Source: Ruminococcus flavefaciens
GTDB lineage: Bacteria > Bacillota_A > Clostridia > Oscillospirales > Ruminococcaceae
DNA: 5,381 bases
Direction: 5' to 3'
Assembly (NCBI GenBank): GCA_004556875.1
Contig: SFFP01000138.1
Location: 1-5,381, forward strand
This document shows positions 1 through 5,218 of this stretch, piece by piece (position 1 is the stretch's first letter; each line of letters opens with the position of its first letter). The translations under genes and the position numbers were made by a program. A model generated the notes under the pieces. It was not told the origin of the DNA. It did not search any database and saw only the letters and a program-made list of their open reading frames with translations.

Positions 1-92
1 CAGACAGCAAACACCTTTCTCCTACATTTCATATCATAATAGGAGAAACCTTTTTTGTAGGAGAAAAAATAGGAGAAAAGCATCTGATTATC
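1..92. repeat. Non-coding leader with four TAGGAGAAA copies (three direct, one inverted)
   Basis: The 9-mer TAGGAGAAA occurs on the plus strand at 40-48, 58-66 and 70-78, and its exact reverse complement lies at 16-24. Read on the minus strand, the direction of every gene here, the three plus-strand copies become TTTCTCCTA boxes and the copy at 16-24 becomes TAGGAGAAA, a good Shine-Dalgarno sequence just before the left edge. A gene could start at GTG (12-14) or TTG (8-10) or further left, and the window cannot decide. The stretch probably links the operon to the next gene. TATTAT on the minus strand (36-41) resembles a -10 box, but no convincing -35 box precedes it. Confidence 0.6.
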
Positions 93-126
93 AAAGCACA
101 TTTCCTGATATGTGGGAGTGTGCTTT
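93..126. terminator. Hairpin at the 3' end of the operon, possible terminator
   Basis: A perfect 8-base inverted repeat, AAAGCACA (93-100) and TGTGCTTT (119-126), encloses an 18-base loop. On the plus strand the stem extends inward through G-U wobbles and Watson-Crick pairs, and is followed by TTTTACTTTTT, which is terminator-like. On the minus strand the inner extension has two C-A mismatches and no immediate T-run, though T-rich sequence comes about 20 bases later. It also touches the stop codon of the winged-helix gene (126-128). It may therefore stop plus-strand transcripts from the left, protect the 3' end of the minus-strand mRNA, or both. Confidence 0.4.
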
Positions 127-653
127 TACTTTTTAGAATTGTTGTACGACCTGAGTCGAAAATACACCTCAGTTGTGATGTTGACCGGAATTATATAGTT
201 GGAATACTCCTCACCGATATATCCTGCCTTTCTGAGAGCAGAGATAACCTTTGCTGCGGTATCCTTGTCTACCTCAAGCCACTCACGAATCTGCTTGTTC
301 GAGGTATATTTGTCATGCGAGATATGATAGATAAGTATATCCATATCTTTCTCCGAAATGCCGTCAACCTTAACGGAATCAAGCGGAGCAAAGTTATGTA
401 TGCTTACAGAGAAAGAAGGCTTATTATCCTTCTTAGGCGCAAGGCACTCATCGTCAGGCTCGATCATATTATCATAGAACCTGAACTCGTCCTCATCATC
501 GTCAAGCTCAATATCGTCCCCGTCATCGCCGTACTTCTCACGGAAACGCTCGTTGATCTTGCCTTTGCTTTCACCGAGTTTATATGCAGCGTAGGCAACA
601 CCTGCCATAGCACCGAGTCCGACAATTCCCTTGATGATCTTCTTTACGTTCAT
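126..653 (-). CDS. Membrane-anchored winged-helix protein with acidic linker (unknown function)
   Basis: This 175-residue protein has three parts. Residues 4-31 form a Lys-flanked, Gly/Ala-rich hydrophobic segment with glycine-zipper spacing, probably one membrane helix. Residues 43-69 are a very acidic linker carrying EFRFYDN at 56-62. Residues about 99-165 look like a winged helix-turn-helix (SNKQIREWLEVDKDTAAKVI, then LRKAGYIGEE), with a rhythm resembling the FtsK gamma domain or other small wHTH modules. That resemblance was judged by eye. The ATG at 651-653 is chosen because GGAGG lies 8 bases upstream; an in-frame GTG at 666-668 overlaps that ribosome binding site and is unlikely. The gene follows the FN3 gene by 20 bases and is last in the visible operon. 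A role in tethering or partitioning element DNA at the membrane is possible but unproven. Confidence 0.75.
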   Translation of the reverse strand: MNVKKIIKGIVGLGAMAGVAYAAYKLGESKGKINERFREKYGDDGDDIELDDDEDEFRFYDNMIEPDDECLAPKKDNKPSFSVSIHNFAPLDSVKVDGISEKDMDILIYHISHDKYTSNKQIREWLEVDKDTAAKVISALRKAGYIGEEYSNYIIPVNITTEVYFRLRSYNNSKK

Positions 654-661
654 AATAGAAA

Positions 662-666
662 CCTCC
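662..666 (-). promoter_or_regulatory. Ribosome binding site fixing the start of the winged-helix gene
   Basis: GGAGG on the minus strand sits 8 bases before the ATG at 651-653. It lies inside the reading frame if the upstream GTG (666-668) is used, so the shorter 175-residue product is favoured. Confidence 0.75.
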
Positions 667-673
667 ACATTTT

Positions 674-1525
674 TCAGTATTCTACGGGTTCACCGTAGTT
701 GATTTTCTTGATTGATTTGATATTCGCTCCGAGGTCAAGACCGTTCCAGTTGTAATAGCCCCAAGAGCCTGAGAATGCCACGCAGGACGGTAAGTTATAA
801 TCGTCATAGATAAACTCAACTATACACTTTCCGCTGCCGCCGAAGTTGTGATATTTACCCTCACCATCATCGGCATAACCCTTACTGTCGCATATCTTTG
901 TAGTAAACTGCGTACCGTTTTCAAGCTCGATCAGGAAACGATCTCCGCAGTATCCGTACCATACGCCCATAGCACAGCAGTAATCGCCGTACTCGTCACG
1001 GCGTATTCCGGTTTCTGTTATGGTATCGACCTTAGAGCCGTATATTGCTCCTGAACTGGGCATAGCCGTCAGTCCCGAAGCTCTTTCGCCTGCAAAGCAG
1101 TTTGTCCAGCCGTCCTCATACGGAAAGTCATATATGACCTCAACCGTTTCGGTCTTGCCGTCAGCAGTTGAAGGTGTTACGGAATATCCGTCTTTTTCTT
1201 CCTCAGAAAGAATAGGCTCGACTGTCACCGTGTACTCTGTATTCTCACGCAGACCTGTTATGTAGCAAAGGTCATTGCCTTTGAAAGCAAAGTACATATT
1301 ATCGCTGTAAGCATAGTTATCATCATGAGCCGTGCAGCTCACATAATAATCACGGTCTGGCTCAGAATCCCATGAGACTTTCAGGCAGGAAACAGAAATA
1401 GTTGATACATTCAGGTCATTGACCGAAAGCTCCTGCACTTCTGGTTCTGCTGGTGTTCCTGAAAACTCCATAATAAAGCCCATAATCAGGCTTAGAGCTT
1501 TCCTCTGTATGTCAGGATCAAACAT
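674..1525 (-). CDS. Fibronectin type III domain protein with Cys-rich C-terminal beta domain
   Basis: This 283-residue protein holds an FN3 domain at about residues 30-121, recognised by LKVSW (48-52) and ITGLRENTEYTVTVEPI (89-105). A second domain, about 140-280, contains DYCCAMG (181-187), GDRFLIELENGTQFTTKI (194-211) and CIVEFIYDD. This resembles the C-terminal domains of FN3 proteins found in Gram-positive mobile elements and may be a double-psi-type beta barrel; that fold is a guess. It is unusually rich in Cys (47, 64, 87, 143, 183, 184, 193, 212 and others). There is no convincing signal peptide: the N-terminus has only a short ALSLIMGFIM stretch after a mixed-charge start. The ATG overlaps the stop of the PP-loop gene (ATGTTTGA) and AGGAG lies 12 bases upstream, rather far, so translation probably depends on coupling. 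It may be a surface or adhesion factor, but its export is unclear. Confidence 0.8.
   Translation of the reverse strand: MFDPDIQRKALSLIMGFIMEFSGTPAEPEVQELSVNDLNVSTISVSCLKVSWDSEPDRDYYVSCTAHDDNYAYSDNMYFAFKGNDLCYITGLRENTEYTVTVEPILSEEEKDGYSVTPSTADGKTETVEVIYDFPYEDGWTNCFAGERASGLTAMPSSGAIYGSKVDTITETGIRRDEYGDYCCAMGVWYGYCGDRFLIELENGTQFTTKICDSKGYADDGEGKYHNFGGSGKCIVEFIYDDYNLPSCVAFSGSWGYYNWNGLDLGANIKSIKKINYGEPVEY
1518..1525 (-). other. 8-base start/stop overlap ATGTTTGA (PP-loop / FN3 gene)
   Basis: The FN3 gene begins with ATG at 1523-1525 and the PP-loop gene stops with TGA at 1518-1520. The layout and sequence match the methyltransferase/PP-loop junction except for one base. Confidence 0.9.
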
Positions 1526-2540
1526 CTTTCTTTTTCTGCTCCTTTTCCTTTGCCTTCATTTCCTTCACGAAAGCACGGTATTTCGCCGTATATTCATAAG
1601 ACTTGCCGAAGATATTGACCGCTGCCTTATAAAGCGTCGGCTCATGTTCCTCGATGATTGCAAGCTCCTCATTGATATGTTTGCTGAAAGGACAGCCTAC
1701 ACAACCTGTTCGCCGCAAGCCATACTCCGTATAGCATCGGGAGTGCTTAACATCGAACATCTGCTCATAGTCCTTTTTATCGCCGTCCGTGTACCAAAAT
1801 ACCGGACGGAATGTGTTGCACCCCTTAGACTTGCACTCAGAAAAACAAGTCTTGAAAGCTGCGGAACGAATACCGCCCTCAGCCTGTCGGATACCTGTTA
1901 TATCCAAGTCTGCATCATGTTCCTTGACGATACGCTTTGCGGGCTTCTTTTTCGCATATTCACAGCACTTGTTGGATATGGGGAAATCCGGCGGATTCTG
2001 CATGATAAACTCTTTTAAGAAGCGGTTGCGGTAAATTGAAAATCTGCTGATTTTCTGAACGCCGTCCTCGTCAGAGTATCGCTCTCCGCACCACCATTGC
2101 AGAGCCGTCTTACACCGAGGGTATCTCTTCAACAGCACTTCAAGCGGTTCGTTCTCCCACTGAAATCCGTGAGCCTGCAAACGCATCATCTGTTCGGAAA
2201 CATATTTCGACAGGAAAGGAACGCCATACTGCTTCACACAGGTCGGGATAGGCTTATCGGGTTTTACACGCTCAATGGTAATGCCATATTTCTGTTCAAG
2301 ATAGTCTAAATGCTCCTTTGTAGCGGAGTATTCAAGTCCCGTATCTATCCAAAAATACTTGACCTTTCCGTCCTCATCGACCTTGTGGATCAGATCAAGG
2401 ACAATATCGCTGTCAGAACCGCCGCTGATACTGCATACAGGATAATAAGACCGCATCAGTATGCGCTGTGCTTTGCACATACTGGTATAAATGGTGTAGT
2501 TGTTGTTTTCTACACACTTGTTCAGGGCTTCATCAAGCAT
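1518..2540 (-). CDS. PAPS-reductase-family PP-loop protein (adenine nucleotide alpha hydrolase fold)
   Basis: This 340-residue protein belongs to the phosphoadenosine phosphosulfate reductase-like group found on phages and integrative elements. The ATP-pyrophosphatase PP-loop is SGGSDS at 39-44, followed by FWIDTGLEY (63-71). Further group features are WWCGERYS (148-155), NKCCEYAKKKP (189-199), GIRQAEGGIRS (215-225, a GxRxxE...R substrate-side motif) and RRTGCVGCPF (275-284). The several Cys residues (notably 150, 191, 192, 279, 282) could hold an Fe-S cluster, as in related proteins such as DndC. Family knowledge gives nucleotide activation or sulfur chemistry, but the substrate of this subgroup is not known to me. 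It need not act in sulfate assimilation: no cysH-pathway genes are adjacent. The ATG overlaps the methyltransferase stop by 8 bases (ATGCTTGA), with GGAGG 8 bases upstream. Joint expression with a DNA methyltransferase suggests a DNA-directed role. Confidence 0.9.
   Translation of the reverse strand: MLDEALNKCVENNNYTIYTSMCKAQRILMRSYYPVCSISGGSDSDIVLDLIHKVDEDGKVKYFWIDTGLEYSATKEHLDYLEQKYGITIERVKPDKPIPTCVKQYGVPFLSKYVSEQMMRLQAHGFQWENEPLEVLLKRYPRCKTALQWWCGERYSDEDGVQKISRFSIYRNRFLKEFIMQNPPDFPISNKCCEYAKKKPAKRIVKEHDADLDITGIRQAEGGIRSAAFKTCFSECKSKGCNTFRPVFWYTDGDKKDYEQMFDVKHSRCYTEYGLRRTGCVGCPFSKHINEELAIIEEHEPTLYKAAVNIFGKSYEYTAKYRAFVKEMKAKEKEQKKKDV
2533..2540 (-). other. 8-base start/stop overlap ATGCTTGA (methyltransferase / PP-loop gene)
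   Basis: The PP-loop gene begins with ATG at 2538-2540 while the methyltransferase stops with TGA at 2533-2535. This arrangement favours translational coupling and roughly matched amounts of the two proteins. Confidence 0.9.
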
Positions 2541-3717
2541 CGTGAAGCCCTCCCAAGATGTGAGCGATCACATCAACCGTCCAGCCGTTGCCGATACACT
2601 TGTATCGCTGGGTATTGGAAATGCCTGCGGTATAGTTGTCGGGAAGAGTCTGCAAACGCTCCGCTTCGACAGGCGTGAGCTTGCGTATCACATAGTCCCC
2701 GTCAGGCAGATCGATCTTATATAGACCTGTCTTAGCACCCTGACCGCCACCGTTGGCAGAAAGTGTAACAGACTTGCCGACAACAGAATAAATACGCTGT
2801 CCCTGTCCGCCCTTGCCATACTGTCCGACTCGGACGGGAGAGCATACAAGCGAATCTTTCTGCACAGTAGTCAGGCAGTTAGATTTACCGTCCTCACGAA
2901 TTTCGATATGCTGTTCGGTCTTTTCGCCGTCAACATATCGTCCACGCTGGGCGGCTCCCATAGGCATAGCGACCGCAGTAGTACCGCCGTTGAAGCCTGA
3001 ATTTTTGATGATCGTTGCTTCACCGTACTTATGATAGCCTGCCATGACGGCACGGAACTTGTCCGTACCCTGATATGTATTGATCGGTATAGGTTCTGCG
3101 ACCATAGTCCGCTGCTTACGTTCAAGGGTGTTATACAGCACAGCACCGTCATAAGAAGCGGTCATACAGTAGGACTTGTCCTGCCACGGCAGACCGCTTT
3201 CAAGCACATCTTTCAGTAAAATGCCCTTATCTTCCGGGAAAGAAGTAAAAGGTATATTCGTCCAGTAACAGCGCTTTCTGTTTTGTGCCGATACAAGTGC
3301 AGAGTTTATCATGATAGGTTCTACACCGAGAACCCTTGTGATCTCGTCCTTGATGTTCTGATGTACGGAATAGTTGTTTTCGTAGAGAAAATACTTACAG
3401 CCCGATTCCTCTAAGGCTCTCACATACTCCTTAAAGAGCCTGAATCCCTCACCGTTGCAGTCAACCTCTCTGTCCTTTTTGGCGATAGACCAATAGGTGC
3501 AGGGCGAACCGCCGAGCAAAAGGTCATATCCTTTGAACTGCGTAAAGTCGCCGTCATAAACATTCCCGTGATGAACGATTACGGGGAAATTGCGCTTTGA
3601 GACTGTGACGGCATACTTGTCGATCTCAAACGCATCATAGCACTCCACGGGTATGCCTGCCCTCTGTAAAGCAAGCATACCGCAGGAGATACCGTCAAAT
3701 AAGCTGAGTACCTTCAT
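2533..3717 (-). CDS. DNA (cytosine-5-)-methyltransferase, DNMT3-like phage/ICE group
   Basis: This enzyme transfers a methyl group from S-adenosylmethionine to carbon 5 of cytosine in DNA. It is 394 residues long and has the C5 motifs in order: I, SLFDGISCG (5-13); IV, GGSPCTYWSIA (69-79) with catalytic Cys73; VI, YENN (112-115), where many family members have ENV; VIII, QNRKR (145-149); a target-recognition region at about 155-340; IX, RKLTPVEAERLQTLPDNY; X, KCIGNGWTVDVIAHIL. The SLFDGI/GGSPC/PIMINSALVSAQNRKRCYW pattern recalls vertebrate DNMT3 and its phage relatives more than classical Dcm. The target sequence cannot be read from the protein. It starts exactly at motif I, so the ATG is firm, but its Shine-Dalgarno sequence is weak (GAGAGAG). 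No restriction enzyme is adjacent, so it is probably an orphan enzyme that protects the element from host restriction or marks its DNA. Confidence 0.95.
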   Translation of the reverse strand: MKVLSLFDGISCGMLALQRAGIPVECYDAFEIDKYAVTVSKRNFPVIVHHGNVYDGDFTQFKGYDLLLGGSPCTYWSIAKKDREVDCNGEGFRLFKEYVRALEESGCKYFLYENNYSVHQNIKDEITRVLGVEPIMINSALVSAQNRKRCYWTNIPFTSFPEDKGILLKDVLESGLPWQDKSYCMTASYDGAVLYNTLERKQRTMVAEPIPINTYQGTDKFRAVMAGYHKYGEATIIKNSGFNGGTTAVAMPMGAAQRGRYVDGEKTEQHIEIREDGKSNCLTTVQKDSLVCSPVRVGQYGKGGQGQRIYSVVGKSVTLSANGGGQGAKTGLYKIDLPDGDYVIRKLTPVEAERLQTLPDNYTAGISNTQRYKCIGNGWTVDVIAHILGGLHDA

Positions 3718-3718
3718 T

Positions 3719-3748
3719 AGACAAATTCTCTCTCTTTTCTCATTGTCT
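3719..3748 (-). promoter_or_regulatory. Inverted repeat flanking the methyltransferase ribosome binding site
   Basis: AGACAA and TTGTCT form a 6-base inverted repeat (3719-3724 and 3743-3748) around the purine-rich GAGAGAGA that must act as the methyltransferase Shine-Dalgarno sequence. The 3' arm ends one base before the ATG. It could be an mRNA hairpin or a protein operator. The stem is short and A/T-rich, so chance is possible. Confidence 0.3.
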
Positions 3749-3772
3749 TATGTTGTTTGTTTTGTTGTCGGG

Positions 3773-3799
3773 AACTTTGAATCCACTGGGTTCAAAGTT
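3773..3799. other. Strong inverted repeat between the small membrane protein gene and the methyltransferase gene
   Basis: AACTTTGAA (3773-3781) and TTCAAAGTT (3791-3799) are perfect 9-base arms around TCCACTGGG; two more C-G pairs and one G-U pair can extend the stem on the plus strand. It begins two bases past the stop codon of the 90-residue gene. No T-run follows on either strand, so it does not look like a standard intrinsic terminator. An attenuator, RNA-processing or mRNA-stability element, or a protein-binding palindrome upstream of the methyltransferase, is more likely. Confidence 0.6.
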
Positions 3800-3801
3800 G
3801 A

Positions 3802-4074
3802 TTATTCTTCGTAGTAGTCCTCAAAAAGATCGTTGTAGTTCTCCTGAAGTTCGTCAAACTCCTCGCAGAGCTTGTCATACTTCTTCTGGATAACAGTCTT
3901 TTCACGGGCGAAGCTCTCCGCAGCGGTCAGGTTGCCGATGAACTGTCCTGCTCCAAAGCCACGGAGAAACCACTTCTTTCTCATACCCTCAACTGCCTTA
4001 GCAGAAATGCCTGCAATTTCGGCGGTCCCTGCCACCGCTGCCGCACATAAACAGATCTTCTTCATCTTTTCCAT
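3802..4074 (-). CDS. Small membrane/coiled-coil protein of unknown function
   Basis: I do not recognise this 90-residue protein. Its N-terminus (residues about 5-26) is Lys-led and rich in Ala, Ile and Cys, like a weak membrane helix or signal-like segment, though Glu19 interrupts it. A basic-aromatic Gly patch follows, KKWFLRGFGAGQFIGN (33-48). Residues about 52-85 should form a charged coiled coil, and the last residues are acidic (LFEDYYEE). The ATG at 4072-4074 has GAGG 9 bases upstream; a second in-frame ATG (4063-4065) lacks a site. It lies 18 bases after the DUF4366 gene in the same direction, so it is probably co-transcribed with the conjugation genes. Its plan, a small hydrophobic N-terminus plus an acidic tail, resembles the winged-helix protein at 126-653 without clear sequence identity. 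Confidence 0.7.
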   Translation of the reverse strand: MEKMKKICLCAAAVAGTAEIAGISAKAVEGMRKKWFLRGFGAGQFIGNLTAAESFAREKTVIQKKYDKLCEEFDELQENYNDLFEDYYEE

Positions 4075-4092
4075 TCTTTTGCCCTCTCTTTC

Positions 4093-4908
4093 TTATTCTT
4101 CATCGTCCTGATTATCGTAGAACCTCATATCGTCCTCAGATTCTTCAGTGATCTCTGTATCATCGTCATACTCAGGCTCAAACTGAACCGCTGTCTTATT
4201 GCCGCCTTTCTTTTTCTTCATCAGGAAGAAGCCTGCGGCACCGACACCGATCAGAGCAACCACACCGAAAACAAGAATCATACTGTTCTTGTTCATAGGA
4301 ACAGACTTTGCCTGAGCTGCTGACTCAGATGATTCCTCGCCGTCCTCTGCGGTATCTTCGGCATAGTCAACATCGTTACTGTCGCCGGACTGCACTCTTC
4401 CGTTAGCCTTTTCCGCTTCCTGAGCTGCCTGTTCGGGAGTGATCTTGTCCTTTTCATCATCGTCCTCATCTCCTGCGTAAAGCAGAGCATACAGGTCATA
4501 ATCGTCAACTTTGTTCAGGAAATACACGTTGTCCTCGCCATTGCCTGCCGTGCAATTTATAAGCACATAGAAAACGTGACCGTCCTTTGTGGTCACAGCG
4601 ATGAACTGCATTTCCTCGGTATTATAGATGATCTGCTCCGACTTGATAAGGGTGGCGTTGCCGTCGGTATCGTAATAGGGATCGCCGTCATAGTCAGGAA
4701 TAACATCGGTTGTCTCTGCCTCGGCAAGCTCACTCATGACCTCACGGAACTTTTCCATATCATCGAAGCTTTCGTCCGCAGGCTCAGAAGCGGTTGTTTC
4801 CGTAGTCTCTGCTGTTCCTTCTTCGGCAGAAGCGGTAATACCGCCAACACTTGCTGCTGCAAGCATGAAAGCAGCCATCACAGCACTAATCATTCTTGTT
4901 TTCATCAT
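4093..4908 (-). CDS. DUF4366 / CD1107-family mobile element surface protein
   Basis: This 271-residue protein matches the CD1107 (DUF4366) family of conjugative elements in Clostridia, which is encoded beside the type IV secretion genes and presumed to be cell-envelope located. Residues 1-28 are a signal peptide ending in an AxA-type site (ASA then EE). An acidic Thr/Glu-rich spacer follows. The family core at about 84-146 contains MQFIAVTTKDGHVFYVLIN and DNVYFLNKVDDYDLYALL. After a second acidic, Ser-rich spacer there is a membrane helix (209-229) with a KKKK stop (231-234). The cytoplasmic tail is acidic and ends in DDMRFYDNQDDEE. The exact function in conjugation is unknown. It overlaps DUF4315 by 23 bases. 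AGGAGG is 3 bases before the first ATG (4906-4908) but 6 before the second (4903-4905), so the true start may be the second Met. Confidence 0.9.
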   Translation of the reverse strand: MMKTRMISAVMAAFMLAAASVGGITASAEEGTAETTETTASEPADESFDDMEKFREVMSELAEAETTDVIPDYDGDPYYDTDGNATLIKSEQIIYNTEEMQFIAVTTKDGHVFYVLINCTAGNGEDNVYFLNKVDDYDLYALLYAGDEDDDEKDKITPEQAAQEAEKANGRVQSGDSNDVDYAEDTAEDGEESSESAAQAKSVPMNKNSMILVFGVVALIGVGAAGFFLMKKKKGGNKTAVQFEPEYDDDTEITEESEDDMRFYDNQDDEE

Positions 4909-5206
4909 CGTCCTCCTCAGAGTAAAATCTCATTTGTTCTTCATATTTGCCGCCTTTGCCGAGATCGTCTATCTCATCATCGGTCAGACCACGAGCCTTC
5001 ATATTCTGAATCTGCTCATGTTCTCTGGCAAGCACGGTTTCTAATTCCTCTCCATCACAATTCAGCTTTTCGCAGAGCGAGAGATAACGAAGCCTTGTGA
5101 TTTCGGAGAGAAGCCGTCTGCGTTCCTCTGTATCCCGCTTGATATTTCTTTCAAGCTGCTCTGCCTTTTTGCTGAATTTCTCTATTTTTGCATCATATAA
5201 AGCCAT
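4886..5206 (-). CDS. DUF4315 family coiled-coil protein of conjugative elements
   Basis: This is a small 106-residue protein. Residues about 7-45 are a Lys/Glu/Arg-rich amphipathic helix (KIEKFSKKAEQLERNIKRDT), predicted to be a coiled coil. A short helical segment, LCEKLNCDGEELETVL (44-59), follows and matches the DUF4315 layout of a coiled coil, then a LNxxxEEL turn. Such proteins sit between the peptidoglycan hydrolase gene and the DUF4366 gene in Tn1549/CTn-like elements, exactly as here. Their biochemical role is not established. The tail, residues 86-106, is strongly acidic and carries EEQMRFYSEEDDDE. The ATG at 5204-5206 has GGAGG 6 bases upstream, and the gene begins 12 bases after the M23-like gene, so they form one transcript. 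It has no signal peptide and is probably cytoplasmic or membrane-associated through partners. Confidence 0.9.
   Translation of the reverse strand: MALYDAKIEKFSKKAEQLERNIKRDTEERRRLLSEITRLRYLSLCEKLNCDGEELETVLAREHEQIQNMKARGLTDDEIDDLGKGGKYEEQMRFYSEEDDDENKND
4912..4917 (-). promoter_or_regulatory. DUF4366 ribosome binding site embedded in the DUF4315 acidic tail
   Basis: AGGAGG lies inside the codons for the Glu-Glu-Asp-Asp-Asp-Glu stretch of the upstream protein and is followed by ACGATGATG. The acidic codons thus also supply the Shine-Dalgarno sequence and both candidate start codons of the next gene. Confidence 0.8.
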
Positions 5207-5218
5207 TATGTACCTCCG

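Noticed and set aside
16..78. CRISPR-like repeats
   Set aside because: The units are only 9 bases, with spacing of 12 and 18 bases and one copy inverted; this fits leader RNA or operator sites.
1..125. Promoter with TATTAT -10 box at 36-41 on the minus strand
   Set aside because: No acceptable -35 hexamer lies 16-18 bases upstream, so it was not listed as a promoter.
654..668. Upstream GTG start for the winged-helix gene
   Set aside because: The GGAGG site overlaps this start region and is spaced correctly for the ATG at 651-653.
120..698. Long plus-strand open frame opposite the winged-helix gene
   Set aside because: It is antisense to a gene with a clear ribosome binding site and domain pattern, its translation has no recognisable domain, and it has no good Shine-Dalgarno sequence.
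1419..2018. Plus-strand open frame opposite the PP-loop gene
   Set aside because: The minus strand encodes a conserved enzyme across the same bases; the plus-strand translation is Cys/Leu-rich without family features.
674..3717. Complete restriction-modification or Dnd phosphorothioation system
   Set aside because: No nuclease and no DndA/B/D/E-like gene is visible; the PP-loop protein alone does not define a Dnd system.
4576..5100. Plus-strand open frames opposite DUF4366 and DUF4315
   Set aside because: Their His/Cys/Ser-rich translations arise from antisense of acidic codons; no domain or ribosome binding site supports them.
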